From CAYMSA01 sp964392965 (lineage in GTDB: Bacteria; Actinomycetota; Coriobacteriia; Anaerosomatales; Anaerosomataceae): a DNA stretch of 6,281 nucleotides. Below the pieces are notes generated by a model. The model saw only the letters and a program-made list of their open reading frames with translations, made no database searches and was not told the origin of the DNA. Where the stretch lies: positions 1 to 6,281 of the forward strand of contig CAYMSA010000087.1 in assembly GCA_964392965.1 (NCBI GenBank), written 5' to 3'. The stretch's first letter is position 1, and each line of letters opens with the position of its first letter. The position numbers and the translations under genes were made by a program. Below are positions 1 through 5,495 of this stretch, piece by piece.

Positions 1-69
1 TTCCCGAGTGCGGCCAGATTCATCCAGCGACTGCCGATTCGAAGGCTCGCGGAGTGATGGCCGGCCCGA

Positions 70-105
70 CGTCACCGACAGCGTCACCGTTCGACGGCGT
101 CACCG
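70..105. repeat. Three copies of CGTCACCG around the methyltransferase stop
   Basis: The octamer CGTCACCG occurs at 70-77, 82-89 and 98-105, with start-to-start distances of 12 and 16 bases. The third copy spans the methyltransferase stop codon (100-102). The first two could lie on one face of the helix only approximately. The remaining bases 1-69 hold no gene I can support; possible starts there lack a ribosome binding site. Confidence 0.4.
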
Positions 106-942
106 GCCGATTTCCGCGCCTCCCGTTTCCCACGAGATGAACGCCCAGGTCACCGTACGAGGCTGCTCCCACGTCCAACACTCGCCATCCGTGGCTCGTG
201 TGACGCGTACGAGGTTCTCGGCCAGATACTCCTCAAGCCGCTCCTCCTCGTGCGGCTTCATCGGGCCGACCATGCGCTTGACGCTCTCAAGGGCCTGCTC
301 GCGTGAGTCGAAAGACTCGGGTTTCTCACTGCGAATGTAGCGCAGCTCCGGCATGATCCCCATCCGGAAGAGGATGTTCATGCAGTAGACATGCCCGAGT
401 TCCGGGGCGTGGCGGCGGCCGAGCGCCCGGAGGATGCGCACGTCGTGCCTGGGCGGACTGCCGGCCGCCACGGTGAGACACGCCTTCTCGCGCGCGGCGC
501 GATGGAGCTTCTCAAGCGCGGCGCCAAGGTCGGGAGTGGCGATGGAGCGCGAGGCGATGGCCACATCCGCACGATCGATGCCGGCCGCCCCCCAGTCGTC
601 CTCCCAGCTTGCCTTGACCGTGCGGATTCCCGCGAGTCCCTCGCGGGAAGCCTGCTCCTCGAGGCGCGCGAGCATGCCGTCGGCGAAGTCGACCGCAGTC
701 ACCTGATGTCCATTGCGTGCGAGCGGCAGCGTGAGCGTCCCCGGGCCACAGCCCACGTCGAGGACCGTCGCGCCCGCAGGGATCGCGGCGTACTCGAGGA
801 ACCGCTCGGCGTACCCGGAGCGCGCGGCGCGCTTGGCGAAGTCCGCCGAGCGCCCGTTCCAGTACTCGGGAGTGTCGTCCCACTCCCGTGCCTCCTGGAG
901 CCGCATCCATTCTGCGTTCCAGTCTCTGTCTGTCAGAAGCAT
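100..942 (-). CDS. Class I SAM-dependent methyltransferase
   Basis: This 280-residue protein has the Rossmann-type methyltransferase fold. Motif I, TVLDVGCGPGTLTLPLA, lies at about residues 59-75, and the acidic residue ending strand beta-2 is D85 (VTAVDFADGM, 81-90), the usual contact to the adenosine ribose. A tryptophan-rich N-terminal segment (WNAEW, EYWNGR, residues 8-31) precedes the domain, and the C-terminal third (about 165-280) is probably the substrate-binding cap. No membrane segment is seen. The ATG start is supported by AAGGAGA at 948-954, five bases upstream. The gene follows the binding-protein gene by 100 bases that contain two GC-rich hairpins, so it may be read through from the transporter or separately controlled. 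The methyl acceptor is unknown. Modification of the imported ligand or of a metallophore is possible from context only. The family is clear; the substrate is not. Confidence 0.9.
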   Translation of the reverse strand: MLLTDRDWNAEWMRLQEAREWDDTPEYWNGRSADFAKRAARSGYAERFLEYAAIPAGATVLDVGCGPGTLTLPLARNGHQVTAVDFADGMLARLEEQASREGLAGIRTVKASWEDDWGAAGIDRADVAIASRSIATPDLGAALEKLHRAAREKACLTVAAGSPPRHDVRILRALGRRHAPELGHVYCMNILFRMGIMPELRYIRSEKPESFDSREQALESVKRMVGPMKPHEEERLEEYLAENLVRVTRATDGECWTWEQPRTVTWAFISWETGGAEIGR

Positions 943-976
943 CCCGCTCTCCTTCGTGTGTTCGGCAGTCTCTGTC
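920..976. repeat. 11-bp direct repeat flanking the methyltransferase start
   Basis: CAGTCTCTGTC occurs at 920-930, inside the methyltransferase gene, and at 966-976 in the spacer upstream of its ribosome binding site. The copies are 46 bases apart start to start and bracket the start codon (940-942). Confidence 0.4.
948..954 (-). promoter_or_regulatory. Ribosome binding site of the methyltransferase gene
   Basis: AAGGAGA on the minus strand lies 5 bases before the ATG at 942. This near-consensus Shine-Dalgarno sequence fixes the start and shows that this gene can be initiated independently of the upstream gene, despite belonging to the same strand run. Confidence 0.8.
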
Positions 977-985
977 GGATGTGGC

Positions 986-1016
986 GGGGCCGAGACCGGC
1001 GTGACGTGCCGGCCCC
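986..1016 (-). other. Second intergenic hairpin between binding protein and methyltransferase
   Basis: GGGGCC (986-991) is complementary to GGCCCC (1011-1016), and inside it CCGGC (996-1000) pairs alternatively with GCCGG (1008-1012) around a 7-base loop. The bases that follow on the minus strand (GCCACATCC) contain no T-run. This suggests a stabilising or partial-termination structure that could set lower expression of the methyltransferase relative to the transporter. The folding was judged by eye. Confidence 0.35.
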
Positions 1017-1023
1017 AGCCCCA

Positions 1024-1042
1024 AGGCGCCGCTCCCGCGCCT
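1024..1042 (-). other. GC-rich hairpin directly after the binding-protein stop codon
   Basis: AGGCGC and GCGCCT (1037-1042 and 1024-1029 in the plus numbering) form a 6-bp stem around a 7-base loop. It abuts the TAG stop of the binding-protein gene (1043-1045). No T-run follows on the minus strand, so it is not a classical intrinsic terminator. It could protect the 3' end of an mRNA or act as a weak pause site. Confidence 0.35.
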
Positions 1043-2230
1043 CTACTTCGTGTAGCTGTTGCCGAGCAGCTCCTGCGCCTGCGCGTCAGTCAGCGTCACG
1101 TGGTAGAAGAGACTGTAGAACTCCTCGGTGACCTCGACCATGTCGACCGCGTAGTCCTCGGGATAGAGCGTGTTGGCGAGCCACTGGATTCCAAGGAAGC
1201 GGTTCACCGAGGGCGGCCGGTCACACCACGAAAACGGCGTGTTGGGCATCGTGTAGACGCGGCCGTCCTTGACCGCCGAGATGGTCGCCCAGTCCGGATT
1301 CGTCCTGACGAGCTCGTCGGCGCCACCGCGCACCTGGTCGTCCCACGCGATGATGACCTGCGGATCCCAGGCGAGGACCTGTTCGAGAGACACGTCCGAC
1401 ATGCCCTTGGCCGAGCCGACCGCCACGTCGACCGCGACGTTCTTCGCACCGGCGAGCTTGAAGGAGATGGCGTGCTGTGAAGCCTCGGGCTCGGTCTGCA
1501 GACCCTTCGGTCCCTCGGCATAGTAAACGGCCACCCGCTCCTCGGCGGGCACACCCGCGACCGCCTCCTTCACCGCCGCGATCCGGTCCTCGCAGTAACT
1601 CGCGAGCACCTCGGCCTCGGCCTCCTTGCCGAGAAGCTGACCGAGCTCGCGGTACGCCTGCGAGATGTTCTCCATCGACCCGTTGATGGCGACGACCGGT
1701 ATGCCGGTCTGCGCCTGGAGCTCATCACAGGTGCTGATGTCACTGTCGGTGAGCGCGACGGACGACACGTTGAAGATGACCTGGATACCCTCGGCGACGA
1801 TGGCTTCGGGATTCAGCTTGCCGCCAGCCGCAAGCGAACCGAGGTACGGGAGGTCCGCCGTGCCCGATGGCAGGTACTGGAGCTCATGCTCGCTGAACTC
1901 CATCGTGGTCCCGCCAGAGAGCTCAGGTGCGAGCGTGAAGCAGAATATCTGCGCCACCGGGCTCGTGAAGTAGATCTTCTGGAGCTTCCCGACGCCCGGA
2001 ATCGTCACCGTGCGCCCGGCGTCATCGGTTATCGTGCGGTCCGCCATCGGGTCGACGGACGGCGCGGTCTCGGTATCCCCTTCCGCTGCGGAGGCCTGCT
2101 GCGCCTTCGAGGCGTCGCTGCCTGCGCAACCCGGCAACACGCCGAGCATCATCGCAAGTGCCAGTATGAGTCCGAGCACGGCCATCCCGCTCTGCCGCCT
2201 CGCGGTCCTGCAGTTCGATCCTAGCTTCAT
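1043..2230 (-). CDS. FecB/BtuF-type ABC substrate-binding lipoprotein
   Basis: This 395-residue periplasmic-binding-protein-2 family lipoprotein captures the ligand for the adjacent permease and ATPase. The signal peptide has a positive N-region (residues 1-15), a hydrophobic core (about 16-32) and a lipobox LPGC with the lipid-attached cysteine at 35. A linker rich in A, S, D and E follows, to about residue 62. The binding fold starts at TITDDAGRTVTIPG (66-79), typical of the family. A later hallmark is the PFSWCDRPPSVNRFLGIQWL stretch (332-351) before the C-terminal helices. The ATG is supported by AAAGGG within 2240-2250, 9 bases upstream. In the cassette it comes after the permease and ATPase. 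The ligand may be an iron chelate, corrinoid, heme or oxyanion; these families overlap and no residue seen decides it. Confidence 0.9.
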   Translation of the reverse strand: MKLGSNCRTARRQSGMAVLGLILALAMMLGVLPGCAGSDASKAQQASAAEGDTETAPSVDPMADRTITDDAGRTVTIPGVGKLQKIYFTSPVAQIFCFTLAPELSGGTTMEFSEHELQYLPSGTADLPYLGSLAAGGKLNPEAIVAEGIQVIFNVSSVALTDSDISTCDELQAQTGIPVVAINGSMENISQAYRELGQLLGKEAEAEVLASYCEDRIAAVKEAVAGVPAEERVAVYYAEGPKGLQTEPEASQHAISFKLAGAKNVAVDVAVGSAKGMSDVSLEQVLAWDPQVIIAWDDQVRGGADELVRTNPDWATISAVKDGRVYTMPNTPFSWCDRPPSVNRFLGIQWLANTLYPEDYAVDMVEVTEEFYSLFYHVTLTDAQAQELLGNSYTK

Positions 2231-2239
2231 CGTCAAGCG

Positions 2240-2250
2240 CCCTTTCTTCC
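2240..2250 (-). promoter_or_regulatory. Extended ribosome binding site of the binding-protein gene
   Basis: GGAAGAAAGGG on the minus strand, 9 bases before the ATG at 2230, contains AGAAAGG, which is complementary to the extended 3' tail of 16S rRNA. The identical 11-mer precedes the FmdE-like gene (5461-5471), consistent with a species-preferred extended Shine-Dalgarno sequence. Confidence 0.65.
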
Positions 2251-2276
2251 ATGGAGTCGCGCCATGTGTCCTCTGT

Positions 2277-2376
2277 NNNNNNNNNNNNNNNNNNNNNNNN
2301 NNNNNNNNNNNNNNNNNNNNNNNNNNNNNNNNNNNNNNNNNNNNNNNNNNNNNNNNNNNNNNNNNNNNNNNNNNNN
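2277..2376. other. Assembly gap of exactly 100 N
   Basis: The run is exactly 100 N, the customary length for a scaffold gap of unknown size. It removes the 3' end of the ABC ATPase gene and the start of the spacer before the binding-protein gene. FecE-type ATPases are usually about 250-270 residues and only 189 are present, so roughly 60-80 codons plus a spacer are missing. The real gap is therefore probably longer than 100 bases. Reading frames drawn through the Ns are artefacts. Confidence 0.95.
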
Positions 2377-2945
2377 ACGCCCATGCCGGCATCAGCGAGC
2401 TTCCGCATCTGCGCCATGACCACGTGCTGGTTGCCGAAGTCGAGACTCGCCGTCGGCTCGTCCATCACGAGGAGGTCCGGCTTCTGCGCAAGCGCCCGGG
2501 CGATGATCACGAGCTGCCGTTGTCCTCCGGAGAGCTGCGTATACGCACGGTCCGCGAGATGCTCGATGGCAAGACGGCGCAGCGCGCACAGTGCGATCGC
2601 CTTGTCCTCCTCGGAGATCACCGCGAGCCGGTTGATGTACGGCGTGCGGCCCATCAGGACGACGTCGGCGACGGTGAAGGGAAACGGCGGCGTGTGTGCC
2701 TGCGGGATGTACGCGACCCGGCGGGCCAACTCGCGCTCGCGCATCCTGAGCACGCTGTCACCGTCCATCGTGATGCTGCCCGAGAACGGCTTCGCAAGAC
2801 CGAGGACGTTCTTGAGAATCGTCGTCTTGCCGCAGCCGTTCGCCCCGAGCATGCAGACGAACTCGCCGCGCTCCACCGAGAAGGTCGCGCTGTGGATGAC
2901 CTCGTGCTTGTCGTACCCGGCGCGAAGATCGTGGACCTGAAGCAT
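2377..2945 (-). CDS. FecE/BtuD-type ABC transporter ATPase, 3' end lost in gap
   Basis: This is the nucleotide-binding subunit that powers the adjacent permease. The first 189 residues are present. Walker A is GANGCGKT (34-41), the Q-loop glutamine is Q82 in AYIPQAHT, the ABC signature is LSGGQRQ (138-144), Walker B is LLVMDEP (158-164) with catalytic E163, and the D-loop is SLDFGNQ (167-173). The H-loop and C-terminus fall in the N gap. The segment FPFTVADVVLMGRTPY (88-103) is typical of ATPases serving siderophore, cobalamin or heme importers. The start is the ATG at 2945, overlapping the permease stop by one base (TGATG). The upstream Shine-Dalgarno is weak (GGGGGTGGAAG), so translation is probably coupled to the permease. 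There is no sign that the gene itself is broken; the truncation is an assembly matter. Confidence 0.93.
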
Positions 2946-4111
2946 CACTTCCACCCCCGCATGTTGTGACGGAAGATCACGATGAAGAACGGCACGCCGA
3001 GTACAGCCGTCAGGATGCCGATGGGCACCTCGACGGACGACGCAAGCCGGGCGATGTCGTCGACAAGGAGCAGGTAGCTCGATCCGAGCAATGCCGAGAC
3101 CGGCAGCAGTACCCGGTAGTCCGGCCCGACGAGCGCCCGCCCGAGATGCGGGATCACCAGACCTATCCAGCCGATGACACCGGCGACGGCCACCGAGGTC
3201 GACACGATGAGCGTCGACGCGAAGATGACGATGAGCCGGGTGAGCCGGGTGTCGACGCCCATGCTGCGCGCCTCCTCCTCGCCGAAGGAGAGCACGTTGA
3301 GTCGCCAGCTCTGCGAGGCAAGGAGCCCGAAGCCCAGCACCATCGGCAGAAGGATCGTGAGCAGGTCCCGCTGGTCCACGGACGAGAAGCTGCCCATGAG
3401 CCAGAAGGTTATCGTCGGCAACTTGTCGTTGGCGTCGGCAAGGAACTTGATGAGCGACGTTCCGGCCTGGAAGAGCGTCGAGACGAGGATGCCCCCCAAT
3501 ACGAGGCCGAGTATCGGGTCGTACTTGACGACACGGTTGGCACCTACGGCGAGTGTGACGGCGAGCATACCGCCGACGAACGCGAACAGCTGGACCATCG
3601 TGTTGGACATGCTCAGCAACAGTGCCAGGCATGCGCCCAGACTCGCTCCCGCAGACGCGCCGAGGATGTCAGGCGAGACGAGCGGGTTCTTGAACATCCC
3701 CTGGTAGGAGGCACCTGCCACCGAGAGGGCGCCGCCCACGAGCATCGCCACCAGGACACGGGGCAGTCTGATGTTGAAGATGACCGTCTGGACCTGCGCG
3801 TTTGTGATCGAACCGGGATCGAAGAAGTGCCACCAGAGGTTCTGGACGAGCTCGACCGGTGAGACGGGATAGCGGCCCACGGAGAACGACACGGTGAACA
3901 TGGCCACCATGAAGAGCACCAACAGCACCTGCGCCTTCTTCGAGAGCTTACGGTCGAACGCCGCGCGGACCGATGCGGCCGCCACGATACCTTCGGCCTC
4001 GACGACCGCTGTCTCCTCCGGCGTGAGCGGGCGCTCCGGCGAGCGCCGCACACCGCAGTCCGCGCCCTTGCCCTCGATTGCTGCCCGGTCGAATCGCCGT
4101 GCTCCGCTCAC
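2945..4111 (-). CDS. FecCD/BtuC-type ABC transporter permease
   Basis: This 388-residue membrane protein forms the translocation channel for the FecB-type lipoprotein. Hydrophobic helices begin at about residue 60 (AQVLLVLFMVAMFTVSF), and several more follow to residue 380. Family hallmarks are RLPRVLVAMLVGGALSVAGA (115-134) followed by YQGMFKNPLVSPDILG (136-151), and the cytoplasmic coupling segment GWIGLVIPHLGRALVG (314-329) that contacts the ATPase. The GTG start at 4111 overlaps the DUF364 stop (GTGA) and has GAGAGGG at 4122-4128, ten bases upstream. The open frame extends further upstream, but that part runs antiphase inside the DUF364 gene and is not credible. The first 55 or so residues form a hydrophilic cytosolic extension, which makes this longer than the usual 330-350 residues. 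Confidence 0.93.
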   Translation of the reverse strand: MSGARRFDRAAIEGKGADCGVRRSPERPLTPEETAVVEAEGIVAAASVRAAFDRKLSKKAQVLLVLFMVAMFTVSFSVGRYPVSPVELVQNLWWHFFDPGSITNAQVQTVIFNIRLPRVLVAMLVGGALSVAGASYQGMFKNPLVSPDILGASAGASLGACLALLLSMSNTMVQLFAFVGGMLAVTLAVGANRVVKYDPILGLVLGGILVSTLFQAGTSLIKFLADANDKLPTITFWLMGSFSSVDQRDLLTILLPMVLGFGLLASQSWRLNVLSFGEEEARSMGVDTRLTRLIVIFASTLIVSTSVAVAGVIGWIGLVIPHLGRALVGPDYRVLLPVSALLGSSYLLLVDDIARLASSVEVPIGILTAVLGVPFFIVIFRHNMRGWK

Positions 4112-4878
4112 AGCGACCAGGCCCTCTCGCGCTCGAGGTGCACCATCCGGACGCCGTCGCCGAACAGCATCGCCGCGCCGCGCTCGACGAGTCGCCGGAC
4201 ACGTGGCGGGTCGAGCACGACGGAGCCCCCGATCACGTCCGCCCCGGCCTCGAAGAGCAGCTCCGAGGGAACGACGCTCGGCCCCACGAGGATGCATCGC
4301 GGCTCCTGCGAGAGCTCGAGGAGGCGGACTACCGTCTTGTTCGTGATCGTCGTGCCCGTGATGAAGACGACGTCCTGCCGGGGCAGAACGTACTCGCACG
4401 CCGAGTCGGGCAGGTCAGCCGGGGAGAGCGGGCTTCGCTCCAACACCGTGAGCTCGCAGTCCTCCGCCAGCTCCTCGACGGACGGAAAGTGCCCGACGAC
4501 GGCCACCTTCCGACCCACGAGTTGCGGGCGGCAGACGCGGAAAGCGTCATCCCCTCGGCCATCACCCGCACCGAGCTCCACGCCCGCGGCCGCAAGCCGG
4601 TCGGGGGCGCTGTACCAGGCGTTCAGGGCCGCCGCTCCCACCGACGCCTCGCGGAAGTTCCACGACTTCACATACGTCGCGAGCCCCCGCAGGTCATGCT
4701 TCTTGTCGGCATCGGCGAGGCCGTAGCGCCCCACTCCGCCATTGACCGTGAGCGACAGCCCCATGCCACACTCGGCATCCACGTACGCCCACCGCGTGCC
4801 GAGACACCAGTCTGCGACGCGTATGCCGCCCGGCACGCCCTCGATGAGCGCGTCGTAGAGCCCCCAGGAATCACGCAC
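4108..4878 (-). CDS. DUF4213/DUF364 protein, putative metal-chelate handling
   Basis: This 256-residue soluble protein resembles the DUF364 (PF04016) family with an N-terminal DUF4213 domain. The N-terminal half contains the conserved-looking SVGAAALNAWYS (79-90). The C-terminal Rossmann-like half starts at VGRKVAVVGHFPSVEELAE (121-139) and continues with LERSPLSPADLPDSA (146-160), DVVFITGTTITNKTV (169-183), a GPS turn (199-201) and GADVIGGSVV (212-221). A crystal structure of a Desulfitobacterium member showed enolase-like and Rossmann-like folds and led to a proposed role in heavy-metal chelation; this is not biochemically settled. The GTG start has an excellent GGGAGGAGG at 4886-4894, 7 bases away, and overlaps the FmdE-like gene by 8 bases. 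It sits directly before the permease, fitting a role in handling imported metal or cofactor. Confidence 0.85.
   Translation of the reverse strand: MRDSWGLYDALIEGVPGGIRVADWCLGTRWAYVDAECGMGLSLTVNGGVGRYGLADADKKHDLRGLATYVKSWNFREASVGAAALNAWYSAPDRLAAAGVELGAGDGRGDDAFRVCRPQLVGRKVAVVGHFPSVEELAEDCELTVLERSPLSPADLPDSACEYVLPRQDVVFITGTTITNKTVVRLLELSQEPRCILVGPSVVPSELLFEAGADVIGGSVVLDPPRVRRLVERGAAMLFGDGVRMVHLERERAWSL
4122..4128 (-). promoter_or_regulatory. Ribosome binding site deciding the permease start
   Basis: GAGAGGG on the minus strand lies 10 bases before the GTG at 4111, inside the last codons of the DUF364 gene. Together with the GTGA stop/start overlap it supports this start over the longer reading frame beginning at 4399. 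Confidence 0.6.
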
Positions 4879-5452
4879 CGGCCGACCTCCTCCCGGTCGC
4901 CAGCGGCCGATAGTAGACCGGCTGGCCCGCGCATGCTTTGCAGAGCACCCTGCCCGCGTGCTGCACCTGACGGTTGTCGAGGATCCGCTCGCCGCACTCC
5001 TCGCAGACCGCGTGGGCCAGCGGCTTGCCGGGGAGGTCGAACTCGTCGATGTTCACTGCGACATCTTCGATGCGGAAGAACTCGGCGTCCGGGAAGCGCG
5101 CGTAGAACTCGAGGATGTCCTCGCCGGGCTGCGGCTTGGCCTCGCTGACCGATGACACGCGGATGGCCGAGTCAGATGCGATGTCATAGAACGTAGCGGC
5201 CATCTTGCCGTAGTCGAACCACTTCAGCCGACGGCGCCCGATGTTGCACCGCGCGACCGAGCACACCGCATCGGCGAGGCAGCGGTCGGCCTCTACGAAT
5301 GCGATGAGGTCGCGGTAACGCTCTGGCTCCTCGATCCCGAAGTGCGCCAGGCCGATGCGCGCGATACGAGTGCCGAGTATCTGCCCCGCGCACAGATGCC
5401 CGTGGAAGGCGACCGCCATCTCCAGGTCCTCTTCGAACGTCCTTCTCGCCAC
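4871..5452 (-). CDS. FmdE-family protein with C-terminal treble-clef zinc finger
   Basis: This 193-residue protein matches the FmdE (PF02663) family. The family is named after subunit E of formylmethanofuran dehydrogenase but is widespread outside methanogens. The hallmark FHGHLCAGQILGTRIA is at 16-31; members usually have CPG where this has CAG (21-23). A second conserved block runs VEADRCLADAVCSVARC (53-69), followed by LKWFDYGKMAATFYD (76-90). The C-terminus carries CEEC (150-153) and CKAC (171-174), a zinc-finger pattern reported structurally for FmdE proteins. No catalytic subunit of a formylmethanofuran dehydrogenase is nearby. A role in metal or molybdenum/tungsten cofactor handling is inference from context. 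The GTG start has AAAGGGG 7 bases upstream. It overlaps the DUF364 gene by 8 bases and follows the NTPase gene by 43. Confidence 0.88.
   Translation of the reverse strand: MARRTFEEDLEMAVAFHGHLCAGQILGTRIARIGLAHFGIEEPERYRDLIAFVEADRCLADAVCSVARCNIGRRRLKWFDYGKMAATFYDIASDSAIRVSSVSEAKPQPGEDILEFYARFPDAEFFRIEDVAVNIDEFDLPGKPLAHAVCEECGERILDNRQVQHAGRVLCKACAGQPVYYRPLATGRRSAGA
4886..4894 (-). promoter_or_regulatory. Strong ribosome binding site of the DUF364 gene
   Basis: GGGAGGAGG on the minus strand lies 7 bases before the GTG at 4878 and within the 3' end of the FmdE-like gene. It is the strongest Shine-Dalgarno sequence in the window and decides the GTG start. Confidence 0.8.
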
Positions 5453-5459
5453 TGTGCAA

Positions 5460-5471
5460 CCCCTTTCTTCC
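5460..5471 (-). promoter_or_regulatory. Extended ribosome binding site of the FmdE-like gene
   Basis: GGAAGAAAGGGG on the minus strand ends 7 bases before the GTG at 5452. It matches the extended anti-Shine-Dalgarno tail and shares an 11-mer with the leader of the binding-protein gene. Confidence 0.65.
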
Positions 5472-5474
5472 GAC

Positions 5475-5493
5475 GACGGGCCCGCCCGCCGTC
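5475..5493 (-). other. Small hairpin between NTPase and FmdE-like genes
   Basis: GACGG (5475-5479) and CCGTC (5489-5493) can form a 5-bp GC-rich stem around a 9-base loop. It lies just after the NTPase stop and directly before the FmdE ribosome binding site. There is no T-run, so this is not an intrinsic terminator. A processing or stability role is possible but unproven. Confidence 0.25.
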
Positions 5494-5495
5494 AC

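Noticed and set aside
1..99. Possible start of another minus-strand gene after the methyltransferase (GTG at 87 or 75, ATG at 23)
   Set aside because: No Shine-Dalgarno sequence precedes these starts and too few codons are in the window to recognise a family.
2022..2392. Open frames reading through the N gap, joining the ATPase to sequence on the far side
   Set aside because: The frame across 100 placeholder Ns is meaningless. On the far side that frame is antiphase to the lipoprotein gene, which has its own start and ribosome binding site.
2966..3862. Long plus-strand open frame (298 codons) opposite the permease
   Set aside because: The composition is dominated by D, E, R, H and Q, the mirror of a hydrophobic membrane protein. 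It has no motif and no ribosome binding site.
4112..4399. Upstream extension of the permease reading frame
   Set aside because: It overlaps the DUF364 gene out of frame and is an R/G/A-rich shadow. The GTGA junction with a ribosome binding site gives a better start.
4078..5148. Long plus-strand open frame (356 codons) opposite the DUF364 and FmdE-like genes
   Set aside because: It is antisense to two genes with clear family motifs, has no recognisable domain and is rich in R, A and P, as expected for the opposite strand of high-GC coding DNA.
5461..5471. Identical 11-mer GGAAGAAAGGG before the FmdE-like and binding-protein genes as a shared regulatory element
   Set aside because: It sits at ribosome-binding-site distance in both cases and is complementary to the extended 16S rRNA tail, so shared translation-initiation sequence explains it.
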